A stretch of DNA of 64,000 nt from positions 176,759 to 240,758 of the forward strand of contig JAJBAV010000001.1 of assembly GCA_020532085.1 (NCBI GenBank), given 5' to 3'. The notes under the pieces are model-generated. The model had not been told where the DNA came from, did no database searches, and was given only the letters and a program-made list of their open reading frames with translations. The translations under genes and the position numbers were made by a program. This document shows, piece after piece, positions 43,271-52,147 of the stretch. The stretch's first letter is position 1; each line of letters starts with the position of its first letter. The DNA comes from Candidatus Cloacimonadota bacterium (lineage in GTDB: Bacteria > Cloacimonadota > Cloacimonadia > Cloacimonadales > Cloacimonadaceae).

Positions 43271-44902
43271 ATGCCAAAAAGGAATAAAATACCACCAATG
43301 GCACCCAGAACCTGGCTGTTCGTTTTCTTGTTGCTGCCCGTCCTGCTGGGCGCGCAGAGCCTGAATGACGACTATATGTTCCCCGGCGACGAAGCTTGGG
43401 AAGAGCCCACCTATCCGGTGCTAACCAAGCCGGATTTTGATCTGGGTGGGCTTTTGGGCAACATATTGGTGGATGACAACTGGTATTCACAGATCAGATT
43501 GCGCCCGGAGGTGGCGATCTGGAAGGTGGGCATCGGCATGGACATCGACCTGCTCTTCGACAGCGAGGGCCGGCTGCGCCGCAAGGGCTGGGAATCCTGG
43601 CAGGACGTGGCCAAAAAGATCTTTTACCTGCGCTTTGCCGACCGTCGCGACTCGCTCTACTTCAAGGTTGGCTGCATTCCGGACTACACCCTGGGCCATG
43701 GCCTGATCTTCGACGACTATTCAAACATACTGCGCTACCCGGAGGAGAAGCCGATCGGCGGTTATCTGGGTGCCAACACCAACGCCTATGGCTTCGGCTT
43801 TGAGATCTACACTCACGACATCAGCAAAAACGAGGTGGTGGCCGGACGAGCCGCCATCAAACCGCTGCTGGGCTCTGGCCTGCCCTTCCTCAAAAACCTT
43901 TCCCTGGGCCTGAACCTGGGCGCGGACCGCGATCCCTACGGCAAATACCCCGATGCTGACGGAGACGGCTATCCCGACGTCTACGACAAATTTCCCCACG
44001 ATCCCGACAGTTGGCTGGACACCGATGACGACGAGGTGCCGGATCAAAGCGACATAGATCTGAACGGCAATTCCGTGCTGGACCATCCCGACCTCAATCC
44101 CTATGTCAATGAGGTTTTTCCCAATATCGCGCAGCTCTATCCGGACTATCCCTTCGATACAGCCGTGTTTCCAGATTCCGCGGCCAGCTATGCCGATCCC
44201 CGGCCAATGTGGGTTTACAGCGTGGATTATGAACTGCCGATCGTGGACGGCGAGCACTTTCGCCTCAGCCATTATGCCGAATACGCGGTGATGAAGGATC
44301 ATGGCAGCGGCCTTATCCTGCCGGGCCTGGCCGCGAAATTTTTGATCTTCGACGTCAAGCTGGAATTCCGCAGTTTCACCGATCGCTTCCTGCCGGCCTA
44401 CTTCAACTATCTGTATGACGAACAGCGCTGCCAGGTGGTCTATTCCGGGATCGAAGGCGCGGACGGACGCCGCTATTACAGCCTGCGCACCAAAGACGAG
44501 GACCTGGCCGGGCTGGAATCCAGCCTCGGCTGGTTCGGCTATCTGAAGGGTAACATCGCCAATTTCGCCCACCTCAAGGTGGCCTATCAGGACAAGTTCA
44601 ACACTGGCGCGACCAAGGGACAATCACTCTGGGCCAAGCTTTCCTTCCTGCCCGAGAAATTCCCCAAGCTCCGCGAAGCCTCGCTCTACTACGCCCAGAC
44701 CGATGTGGACAGGCTGGACCTGAAAAACTGGCGCAATGCCAACGCCCAGATCAACGGCGTGATCGTTTACGGCTACAACGAATCCTACAACCTGATCTGC
44801 AAATACCGGGAATTTTACCAGGACGCCAACGGTGACGGCGCCATCGCCGGCAAGGACGAGATCATCGAATCCCTGAGCCTGGGGATCGAATTTCAGTTCT
44901 GA
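43271..44902 (+). CDS. Outer-membrane beta-barrel protein with calcium-loop insert
   Basis: A 543-residue protein with a signal peptide ending LLGAQS. The first and last parts show alternating amphipathic strands, and the C-terminus LSLGIEFQF ends in Phe, typical of a BamA-inserted barrel. Around residues 227-275 is a thrombospondin-type-3-like acidic insert (DADGDGYPDVYDKFPHDPDS, DTDDDEVPDQSDIDLNGN), and near the end DANGDGAIAGKDE. These should bind calcium in an outside loop. No named family is recognised; a porin-like or surface-anchoring role is inference. The start at 43271 has GAAAGGG upstream; an ATG at 43298 is an alternative. Its 3' end overlaps the convergent manA by 10 bases. Confidence 0.75.
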   Translation: MPKRNKIPPMAPRTWLFVFLLLPVLLGAQSLNDDYMFPGDEAWEEPTYPVLTKPDFDLGGLLGNILVDDNWYSQIRLRPEVAIWKVGIGMDIDLLFDSEGRLRRKGWESWQDVAKKIFYLRFADRRDSLYFKVGCIPDYTLGHGLIFDDYSNILRYPEEKPIGGYLGANTNAYGFGFEIYTHDISKNEVVAGRAAIKPLLGSGLPFLKNLSLGLNLGADRDPYGKYPDADGDGYPDVYDKFPHDPDSWLDTDDDEVPDQSDIDLNGNSVLDHPDLNPYVNEVFPNIAQLYPDYPFDTAVFPDSAASYADPRPMWVYSVDYELPIVDGEHFRLSHYAEYAVMKDHGSGLILPGLAAKFLIFDVKLEFRSFTDRFLPAYFNYLYDEQRCQVVYSGIEGADGRRYYSLRTKDEDLAGLESSLGWFGYLKGNIANFAHLKVAYQDKFNTGATKGQSLWAKLSFLPEKFPKLREASLYYAQTDVDRLDLKNWRNANAQINGVIVYGYNESYNLICKYREFYQDANGDGAIAGKDEIIESLSLGIEFQF

Positions 44903-46101
44903 CCCGGCAGCATGGCCAGCCAGAGTTCGGCACAGCCGTGCATGCTCAGATCCCGGGAATCCGCGGTTACGAAAGCCGCTTCGCCTGTTTCCAGATCCAA
45001 ATTTTCACCACCGCTTGAAAGGGTGGCAGAGCCTTCCCCGCAAAAGACGATCAGCGGATCGCGCAATTCATTGTCGACAAGGCTCCAGCCTGTAACCAGC
45101 GTTACATTTCTCAGCTCAAACTCCCGCGCGGGGGTTCGGTAAATGCAGCTGAAAGGACTTACCACGTCCTTTTCGACCGGCTTCCCGACGTAGGGCTCAA
45201 AATCCAGGATCCGGGCCAGTTCCTCCCCGTCCACGTGTTTGGGGGTGAGTCCACCCCGCAGCACGTTGTCTGAATTTCCCATGATCTCGATGCCCGCGCC
45301 GTGCAGATAGGCGTGCGGCACTCCGGCTGCCAAAAACAGCGCTTCGCCAGGGCGTAGCGTGAACAGGTTCAGATAGAGCGGGGCGAAAACCCCGGCATCC
45401 TCCGGATAGAATTTTAGCAGCAGCAGGCAGCAGTCCCGGATGGCCGGATCGAGTCCGGAACCATCCTGGAGGGCGCGTTTCAGCGCCGCCAGTGCAGATC
45501 GGAGCGGGTCTTCACGCAGGCTGAGCAGTTCCAGGGCCAGGCGCTGAAACCAGTTCCGGTTCTGATGCGTGGCAAACGCAAGATAGCTTTTGAGGCAGGT
45601 GGCCAGGCCCGCCGCGCGCAGGTTTTCCGCCACCTCGGACCAGGCCCGGAAACCGCAGAGGGCGGTGAATTCGGTGAGCGCGCAGAGCAGTTCCGGTTTT
45701 GCCCGGGGATCACGGTAATTGCGCAGGGGCGAATCCGCTGCCAGGTTCAGGCTGTTTTCCCGTTCCCAACCCAGCCGGGCCTGCGCCGCGGAAGGATGCG
45801 CCTGGATCGAAAGCGGACGTTCCGCCGCCAGAACTTTCAGCAAAAAGGGCAGTTGCCCCTCCGCCAGTTCCGCGCCCCGGCCCAGGATCCTGTCCGGAGC
45901 GGCGGCGATGAAATCCCTCAGGCTGATCTCGCCCTGAGGCGTGCGCAAACTGGACGATCCCGCGGGATGGGCCCCCATCCACATTTCCGCCACCGGCAGA
46001 GCCGGGTCCGGCTCTCTGCCCAGCAGGCGGGGAATGAAGTCCGGCGAGCCCCAGGCGTAGTGCTTGAGCGGATTGTTCAGCTTGTAAAGTCCCATCTTCA
46101 T
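44893..46101 (-). CDS. manA: Mannose-6-phosphate isomerase (type I)
   Basis: Interconverts fructose-6-P and mannose-6-P for GDP-mannose and surface-sugar synthesis. 402 residues. Zinc ligands are visible: Gln100 and His102 in LSIQAHPSAAQ, Glu137 in AKPELLCALTEF, and the later His in GVPHAYLHGAGIEIMGNSDN, followed by VLRGGLTPKHVD. The ATG at 46101 overlaps the TPR gene stop (ATGA); an ATG at 46095 has better spacing from the GGGGGG ribosome site. It is the last gene of the tilS operon. Confidence 0.95.
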   Translation of the reverse strand: MKMGLYKLNNPLKHYAWGSPDFIPRLLGREPDPALPVAEMWMGAHPAGSSSLRTPQGEISLRDFIAAAPDRILGRGAELAEGQLPFLLKVLAAERPLSIQAHPSAAQARLGWERENSLNLAADSPLRNYRDPRAKPELLCALTEFTALCGFRAWSEVAENLRAAGLATCLKSYLAFATHQNRNWFQRLALELLSLREDPLRSALAALKRALQDGSGLDPAIRDCCLLLLKFYPEDAGVFAPLYLNLFTLRPGEALFLAAGVPHAYLHGAGIEIMGNSDNVLRGGLTPKHVDGEELARILDFEPYVGKPVEKDVVSPFSCIYRTPAREFELRNVTLVTGWSLVDNELRDPLIVFCGEGSATLSSGGENLDLETGEAAFVTADSRDLSMHGCAELWLAMLPGQN

Positions 46102-46970
46102 CCCCCCAATTTGCCCAGCCGGGACTGCAGCAGCTGCAGCAGCGGGCTGAGCAGGGGAAAGTAGCGTTTGGCCTCGTTCAGGTAGTGGCGGGCTTTGTCT
46201 GTGTGTTTTTGCTGGATGAGCAGGCGGATGATCTCTTCGTAGAGCCCCATCGAATAGGGGTTGCGTTCGATGGCGCGTTCCAGCGGCGGGATGGCCAAAG
46301 CCGGCGCGCCGCATTTCACGGCGCAATCGGCATAGATGAGCACATGCTCGGTCTGGATCAGGGCGCCGCTGCGGTCGTAGGCGCGGAAAGCGTTCAGGGC
46401 CAGCAGCCAGTTTTGGAAATGGGCGTAGGTGAGCCCCTTGAGCAGCAGCAGATGGCGGTGGGGGCCGATCTTGGCCTCGGCCCGGGCGATGTATTGCTGA
46501 GCGGCTTCATAATCCTCCACGCGCAGCAGCTGTTCCACCAGCAGGAAATAGATGAAGGGATTGTTGTCGATCACCGTCATCAGGTCCTTCATGATCTCGA
46601 TGCTTTCGCGGTTCCGGCCCAGATAGGCCAGCGCCAGGGCTTTGTTGTAGCGCACATCCGAGTGGGGATCGCTGATCTGGTCGTAATAGACGATCGCCAG
46701 CTGATACTCGCCCTGGGCGAAATAGGTGTTGCCGATGATCAGCTTTAGCTGATTGTCGCCGGGCTTCAGTTTCAACGCGGTTTGATAGCTCTTCACGGCC
46801 TTGTCGTAGAGCTGGCGTTGCTGGTAAAAATCACCCAGCGCGATCAAAGGACGCGGGTCCTGGGGATTTTCCCCCGCCGCCCGGATCAGCAGCTGCACCG
46901 CGTGGATCCAGTTGGTCTTCATCAGCGCTTCCGCTCGCTGGATCAGGTTTTGCAGGTCACGGTCGCCCAT
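46098..46970 (-). CDS. Tetratricopeptide repeat protein
   Basis: 290 residues, mostly TPR helices: DPRPLIALGDFYQQRQLYDK, ALKLKPGDNQLKLIIGNTYF and AIERNPYSMGLYEEIIRLLI show the pattern W/L-G-Y-A-P, about seven repeats. No signal peptide or membrane helix is seen, so it is probably a cytoplasmic scaffold. Its partner is unknown. It overlaps manA by four bases and follows the tricorn-like gene by 43 bases. Confidence 0.85.
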   Translation of the reverse strand: MGDRDLQNLIQRAEALMKTNWIHAVQLLIRAAGENPQDPRPLIALGDFYQQRQLYDKAVKSYQTALKLKPGDNQLKLIIGNTYFAQGEYQLAIVYYDQISDPHSDVRYNKALALAYLGRNRESIEIMKDLMTVIDNNPFIYFLLVEQLLRVEDYEAAQQYIARAEAKIGPHRHLLLLKGLTYAHFQNWLLALNAFRAYDRSGALIQTEHVLIYADCAVKCGAPALAIPPLERAIERNPYSMGLYEEIIRLLIQQKHTDKARHYLNEAKRYFPLLSPLLQLLQSRLGKLGG

Positions 46971-47013
46971 CAGGCGGCTCCCGAACCAATTTGTTCCCGG
47001 CAGTCACAGCGGA

Positions 47014-50000
47014 TCACGGCAGTTCCTTGAGGATCTCCTCGATGGCACGCCACAGTTGGGTGTCGCGGCCGGCGATCTCGTCCTCGGGACTGATCTCCAC
47101 CACAATATCCGGCCGCACTCCGGTGCCTTCCATGTTGGTGCCGTCCAGCTTGTACCAGCCGGAGCCGGGCAACCGCATGGATGAGCCGTCCAGCAGATAA
47201 TACTGCCAGGTGCCGATCACGGAGCCGCTGGAGGGACGGCCCACCACCTTGCCAAGCTTAAGTTCCTGATAGACAGTGGGAAAGATCTCGCCATCAGAGA
47301 AGGAGTTCTCGTCGGCCAGCACGATGCTGGGGCGAGTCCAGGCCCGGCGGGGTTCCTGGTTCTGCTGCCCACTGTAGCGCCGGGAGGTGGAATAGGCGTA
47401 GGGCTGCTGGTTGAGCAGGGAAATGATCTGATCGTGCACGTGGCCGCCGGAGTTGCCGCGCACGTCGATGATCAGGGCCTCCTTGTCCGCGTTGTCGCGG
47501 AACAGCTCGCGCTGGAAGTTGGCAAAATCGCCGTCTCCCATGGCCGGAATGTGGATGTAGCCCACCCGTCCGCCGGTGCGGTCCTCCACCTCGGCGCGGC
47601 TGCGGCCAACCTTGTAGTCGTAGTGCAGGGCGCGGTTCTGGCTCCAGTTCAACCCTTCGGTCACGGCTTCCTTTTCCTCGCCGCTGGCCAAAAAAATCAG
47701 CCGGATGCGTTTGCCGGTCTTGTCCGCCAGCAGCGAATCCAGCGGGGTGGTCGGTGTGATCAGGCTGCCGTCGATGTGGGTGAGGATGTCCCCCGCTCTG
47801 ATGCCGTAAAGCGTTGCCAGGCGTGAGGTAGGATAGACTGTCAGGAGGCGGACCCCTTGGGGCAGAACCTCGCTGTGGTCAAATTCCACCCCCAGCCAGG
47901 CGGGCTGTCCCCCGCGCGGGGAATAGCCTTCCCGGCGTGGATAAAACCCTGTGTGGGAAGCGTTCACGTCGCCGATCATCTCATTCACGATGGCGCTGAT
48001 GTCCTCGATAGAGCGGGCCCGGCTGGCGTAGGGATGATAGAGGTCGTAGAACTCCCGCCAGTTTTGGCCGTGCATGTTCGGATCGTAGAAATTGAGGCCA
48101 AACACTCCCCAGACCTCTTCGAAGACCCGGGTGTTTAGCAGGCTGGCGCTGTATGTGTAATCGAATTCGGTGCTCAGTTCACCCTTGCTGCGTTTGTCCA
48201 GATCGTGCCAGCGCACCTTGCCGCCCTGCAAATAGTAGAGCTTCTCCCCCACCCAGCGCAGGCTGGAGGCGTCTTTGCCAAGGTCCTGGACCTCCTTGAT
48301 GTTTTCTCCGAAGATATTGGCCTTTTTCAGCTTGAGGCTGCCCTCCTCCCCATAGCCGTCGGAAACGTAATAAAATGTGCTGTCGCTGATCACGCGCTCC
48401 ACGCGCAGCCAGCGTTCCGGTTCGCTGAGCACTTCAAACATCCGCTTTTCGATGCCTTCCCAAACGACCTTCAATTCTTGGCGCGGGGCCGGTTCAGCTT
48501 CCGCCACCGTGGCCAGGGTGTCCGTTTCCGCTTCTATTGTGATGTCCAGCTCCTGGTCGCTTAGGATCAGCTCCTCACCGTCCTCGCCGGTGGTGGTGCA
48601 GAAGATCTCTTTCCAGTTGTCCACCTCAAACTCGTATTCGTCGCGGGGGATGAGATCGAGGCGGTAAATGCCGTTGGATCGGCCCATCAGGATGGAGCGG
48701 TCATCGCTGGTCCAGGCCAGGCCGCGGATCCAGGAATCGTCGTTCATGATCTTGCGGTGGGTTCCGGCGGCAAAATCGTAGAGCCAGAGCTCGCGCATCC
48801 ACACATCCTCGCGGGTGGTGGCGTAAACGGCATAGTCGCCGCTGGAATTGATGGCAAAGTTGCTGGCGATGGGGCGGCTGACTTCCAAGGGACGCAGGTC
48901 CGCCAGGCTGGAATCGGCCACCGCGACGCGTCCGCTGAGGCGCTTGTCGCCGTAGCGCACGATCCATTTACCGCTGGGATCACGGGTGAGGCCTTCCACG
49001 TCCAGGCTGTCCGCGCCGAACCACTCCACCTGGCTGAGTTGCATCAGGCTGTCGCAGGTTACGCTGTAGAGTTTGTTGATGCCCTTGTCCATCATCTGCA
49101 GCACCAGGGTGCGGTTGTCTGGGGAGAAAGCCAGGTCGCCGATGGAGCTTTGGTCGTGGCTGATCTGCTTCACCTCGCCGCCCTTGCGGGGAATGAAGAA
49201 GGTGTCGTACTTGTATTTGAAGCCCACCAGCAGGTCGTCGTCCGCTATGGCGAAGGCCTCGAAGTTGTCCTTCATCTTTTCCCGGCGCAGGTCGGGACGC
49301 CAGAGGTCCGAGCTGATGTTGATCTCCAGCTTGGCCGCGCCGGAGACGGGATGCCAGCGCCAGATCTCGTTGAAGTGCTCAAACACGATGCGGTCGTTGA
49401 GCCTGGCGATGGAAAGGTCGCGCGCGGACCACAGGGGAAAGTTGGTAAGCTGGCGCGGGGCGGCAAAATTGCCGTTGTCCGCCCGGAAGATCTGGAAGCG
49501 CTGGCCATCCGAGGCGCAGAAGTAGAGCGCTCCGTCCAGGTGCGAATAGCGCGGGTAGCGCTCGGTGAAGTCGGTCTGGGTGAGCCGGGTGTATTTCTTG
49601 CTGGCCAGATCGATGCTCCAGAGCTCGCCGGCGATGCTGCCCCGGTAGCTTTCGCGGTGGGGGTTGCCGTCGCGGTTGAAGACCAGGCTTTGGTTGTCTG
49701 GGGACAGGGTGGCATAGCGGTCGCCGATCTCGGCCAGCAGCACGGGCCGGCTGCCGTCCAGCGGCATCCGGAAAAAAGAGCTGCCAAAACTGGGGCTGTA
49801 ACGTGTGCAGAGCAGGCTTTGGCCGTCGGCGAACCAATCGCTGATGGTGAGGCTTTCCCGGCTGAGGGGCCGGGTGGCCCCGCTCTCCGGCTCGATCAGA
49901 TAGGGCAGCGTGAGGCCTTCGCGGTTGGAGTTGAAAGCGATCCAAGCTCCGTCCGGAGACCAGCTTGGCCCCCATTCCCCCGCCTCGGTGGCCGTCAGCC

Positions 50001-50166
50001 GGCGCGCTTCGCCACCGTTGTACGATACCAACCACAGGTCGTTGTCATAAACAAAGCACACCTGCTCTCCGTCCGGCGAGATGGCCGGATCGGAGGCGAA
50101 CTCCGGCTCCAGGGCCCAGCCCAGGGCGGCCGCAAGCGCCAGGATCACCATAAATAAATGTTTCAT
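47014..50166 (-). CDS. Exported tricorn-like S41 protease
   Basis: A 1050-residue protein with a signal peptide (residues 1-18). Next come WD40-like PD40 propeller blades (SDPAISPDGEQVCFVYDNDL, EWGPSWSPDGAWIAFNSNRE and others, about 20-300), then a second propeller. A tricorn C1 domain, a PDZ domain (about 770-840, YGIRAGDILTHIDGS) and the S41 core complete it. Active-site candidates match tricorn: Ser737-His738 in NASHTG, the nucleophile Ser957 in ENSFSDGEIF and Glu in NMEGTGVRPD. Unlike archaeal tricorn it is exported, as in many bacterial homologues, suggesting periplasmic peptide degradation. It precedes the TPR gene. Confidence 0.93.
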   Translation of the reverse strand: MKHLFMVILALAAALGWALEPEFASDPAISPDGEQVCFVYDNDLWLVSYNGGEARRLTATEAGEWGPSWSPDGAWIAFNSNREGLTLPYLIEPESGATRPLSRESLTISDWFADGQSLLCTRYSPSFGSSFFRMPLDGSRPVLLAEIGDRYATLSPDNQSLVFNRDGNPHRESYRGSIAGELWSIDLASKKYTRLTQTDFTERYPRYSHLDGALYFCASDGQRFQIFRADNGNFAAPRQLTNFPLWSARDLSIARLNDRIVFEHFNEIWRWHPVSGAAKLEINISSDLWRPDLRREKMKDNFEAFAIADDDLLVGFKYKYDTFFIPRKGGEVKQISHDQSSIGDLAFSPDNRTLVLQMMDKGINKLYSVTCDSLMQLSQVEWFGADSLDVEGLTRDPSGKWIVRYGDKRLSGRVAVADSSLADLRPLEVSRPIASNFAINSSGDYAVYATTREDVWMRELWLYDFAAGTHRKIMNDDSWIRGLAWTSDDRSILMGRSNGIYRLDLIPRDEYEFEVDNWKEIFCTTTGEDGEELILSDQELDITIEAETDTLATVAEAEPAPRQELKVVWEGIEKRMFEVLSEPERWLRVERVISDSTFYYVSDGYGEEGSLKLKKANIFGENIKEVQDLGKDASSLRWVGEKLYYLQGGKVRWHDLDKRSKGELSTEFDYTYSASLLNTRVFEEVWGVFGLNFYDPNMHGQNWREFYDLYHPYASRARSIEDISAIVNEMIGDVNASHTGFYPRREGYSPRGGQPAWLGVEFDHSEVLPQGVRLLTVYPTSRLATLYGIRAGDILTHIDGSLITPTTPLDSLLADKTGKRIRLIFLASGEEKEAVTEGLNWSQNRALHYDYKVGRSRAEVEDRTGGRVGYIHIPAMGDGDFANFQRELFRDNADKEALIIDVRGNSGGHVHDQIISLLNQQPYAYSTSRRYSGQQNQEPRRAWTRPSIVLADENSFSDGEIFPTVYQELKLGKVVGRPSSGSVIGTWQYYLLDGSSMRLPGSGWYKLDGTNMEGTGVRPDIVVEISPEDEIAGRDTQLWRAIEEILKELP

Positions 50167-50178
50167 GTCCTCTGTCCT

Positions 50179-51465
50179 TTAATCTTTTTCCCAGATCTCC
50201 AAGCCGTTTTGCCGGCGCTGGAGATAGTATTCGTGTTTCAGGATGCGTGCCCTCACGGGAGGATGCACCTCGCCCAGCACGCGCAGGCCCAGCCTCTGGT
50301 CGCCCGGGCGGTTTAAAAAAGTGTTCAGCTGGCCGTCAAGCTCTGCCTCGCAGGCCTTGATCTGCTCGTTCAGGGCGTCGATCTGGCTTTGGTTATCGCC
50401 CGGCGCGTCTTTCAGCCGGATCAGTTCCCGCGTCATCTGCATCAGCAGCGCTTTGTGATAGGGCCCGATGGTGATCTCCACCCGGGTTTCGCTGCCGGCC
50501 GGATCGCCCAGTTCATGCAGCATCAGGTTGCCGCCGCATTCCGCCTGTCCACCGCGCAGGAAGCCGTTTTCAGTTTCCAGGCCGCCGTCGGCCACGATCT
50601 CGCAGCCTTCCACGCTGTCCTCCCAGCGGATCCTGCCCCGGCACAGCACCCGGGAGGCCTGGATCCCTTTGCAGCTAAGGTTTCCGCCCACCTCCACCCC
50701 CGGCTGGCGGCAGTTGCGGATCTCGCCGCTGAGGCTCAGGTCGCCCCGGCAGCTCAGCGTGGCGTTGCTCAGGTCGCCCCGCAGTTCCACGTTCCCGGCA
50801 CAGAAAAGCGAGCTGTTGCCGAGGCTGCCGCGGATCTCCAGGTCCGCCGGAGAGCGCAGTTCGTCCGCGGCGTCTTGGATGTCGCCCTCCACCACCAGTT
50901 TTTCCACCACTCCGATGCGGCCGCTCTCATCCACGCTCACAAAACCTTTGCGTTCCGTAACGAAACGGCGCCTGTCCAGGCTGAAGGTAACGTTGTCGCC
51001 GGCCACCAGTCCCGCGGCTTCCAGGTCGAATTCCTCGTCCTGCAGCATTTCGCCGTAGATGTCGTAGATGGAGCCCTGGCGGTCAAAAATGTTGCTGTTG
51101 TAATCCGCGATCACGGTACCGGCTTCGATGCAGGTGAGGCTGGCCAGTTCCTCCGGGCGCACGCGTCCGCTGAAGTTTTTGGCCTGATCGAGGTCGAAAA
51201 AGTAGTTCAGCTTGCTTTCGCCTTTCACGCGGTTGCACATGGCCACAGGAAAGGCCACGTCGAAATCCTTTTCCAGGCCGTGTTTGCGCATGTATCTGGC
51301 GGCTTCTTCAAAGCCTGTTTTGATGCCGGCTTCTTCGATCAGGTCCAGGATGTCCTGCTCGTCGGTCAGCCTGCCGCCGGAGCGGATGGTCAGCCAGGCC
51401 GAAAGCCTGTCATCACGCAGCTCCAGCCTCAGGGTGCCGGCCCGGTTGGTGAGGGTCTTACTCAT
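50179..51465 (-). CDS. FapA-like (DUF342) polymer-domain protein
   Basis: This 428-residue protein has a right-handed beta-helix centre with stacked short repeats (VVEGDIQDAADELRSPADLE, IRGSLGNSSLFCAGNVELRG, DLSNATLSCRGDLSLSGEIR), typical of the FapA/DUF342 family. A coiled-coil tail follows (about 340-380). The family role is unclear; bactofilin-like scaffolding has been suggested. The ATG at 51465 lies within the pgeF-like stop region (8-bp overlap); a TTG at 51471 is also in frame. Confidence 0.82.
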   Translation of the reverse strand: MSKTLTNRAGTLRLELRDDRLSAWLTIRSGGRLTDEQDILDLIEEAGIKTGFEEAARYMRKHGLEKDFDVAFPVAMCNRVKGESKLNYFFDLDQAKNFSGRVRPEELASLTCIEAGTVIADYNSNIFDRQGSIYDIYGEMLQDEEFDLEAAGLVAGDNVTFSLDRRRFVTERKGFVSVDESGRIGVVEKLVVEGDIQDAADELRSPADLEIRGSLGNSSLFCAGNVELRGDLSNATLSCRGDLSLSGEIRNCRQPGVEVGGNLSCKGIQASRVLCRGRIRWEDSVEGCEIVADGGLETENGFLRGGQAECGGNLMLHELGDPAGSETRVEITIGPYHKALLMQMTRELIRLKDAPGDNQSQIDALNEQIKACEAELDGQLNTFLNRPGDQRLGLRVLGEVHPPVRARILKHEYYLQRRQNGLEIWEKD

Positions 51466-52147
51466 GTTCAATTCCGATAATGTTCATCTGGCGGTTGCGG
51501 GTGCCGTCCCGCCGGTAGGAATGATGCACAGCCGATTCCAAAGTGCAGGCAAATTGCTGCTCAATGTTGTAAAAGGGGATCCCGGCCGCGATCAGCTGCC
51601 GGAAAATGGCCAGGCGCAGGTCAAGATGGCGAAATCCAGCCGGATCCGCGGCGCAGCCCATGGCTTTGAGGCTGGCGTTGAAACTTTCCCAAGTTGCCGC
51701 GTCCACCTCATAGTGCCGCGCGCAGATGCCGGCGCCAATGTGGGCGGTGAGCTCGGCGGGCCTGATGCCGAAATGCTTCTCCAGCGCTCGCACGGCCTTG
51801 CCGGCGATGTTCAGCCGGGTGCCTTCGCGGCCGCTGTGGATGGCCGCCACGGCACGGTTTTGGGCGTCTGTCAGCAGCACGGGATAGCAATCCGCGGTGC
51901 GGATCAGCAGATACTGCCCCGGCAGCTTGGTGATCAGCGCGTCCGCTGCCGCGATCTGGGGATGCCGGCCCCAGCCCGCGCCGCTGTCTTGATCCGAGCA
52001 GATGTGGATGCCGTCACCGGCGATCTGTTCCGCGATCACGGTGCTGGAGGCGGGGATCACTTTGTCCCCGATCCGGATATCACCCTGGTCCCGCATCACA
52101 CCGCGATAGTCCGGGGTTTTTTCGCCCAGGTGCAGCCAGGTGTTCAT
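51458..52147 (-). CDS. pgeF: PgeF/YfiH-type laccase-domain protein with altered metal site
   Basis: 229 residues. Family members are multi-copper-like or zinc enzymes acting in peptidoglycan editing and purine nucleoside cleavage. Present are TADCYPVLLTD (Cys87), AAIHSGREG (His104, in place of HAGWRG) and IGAGICARHYEV. The first metal ligand, normally His in EQVHG, is Ala43 in EQIAG, so the usual His-Cys-His set is incomplete; His48 (GIHIC) lies nearby. The ATG overlaps the MFS stop (ATGA). Confidence 0.8.
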   Translation of the reverse strand: MNTWLHLGEKTPDYRGVMRDQGDIRIGDKVIPASSTVIAEQIAGDGIHICSDQDSGAGWGRHPQIAAADALITKLPGQYLLIRTADCYPVLLTDAQNRAVAAIHSGREGTRLNIAGKAVRALEKHFGIRPAELTAHIGAGICARHYEVDAATWESFNASLKAMGCAADPAGFRHLDLRLAIFRQLIAAGIPFYNIEQQFACTLESAVHHSYRRDGTRNRQMNIIGIEHE

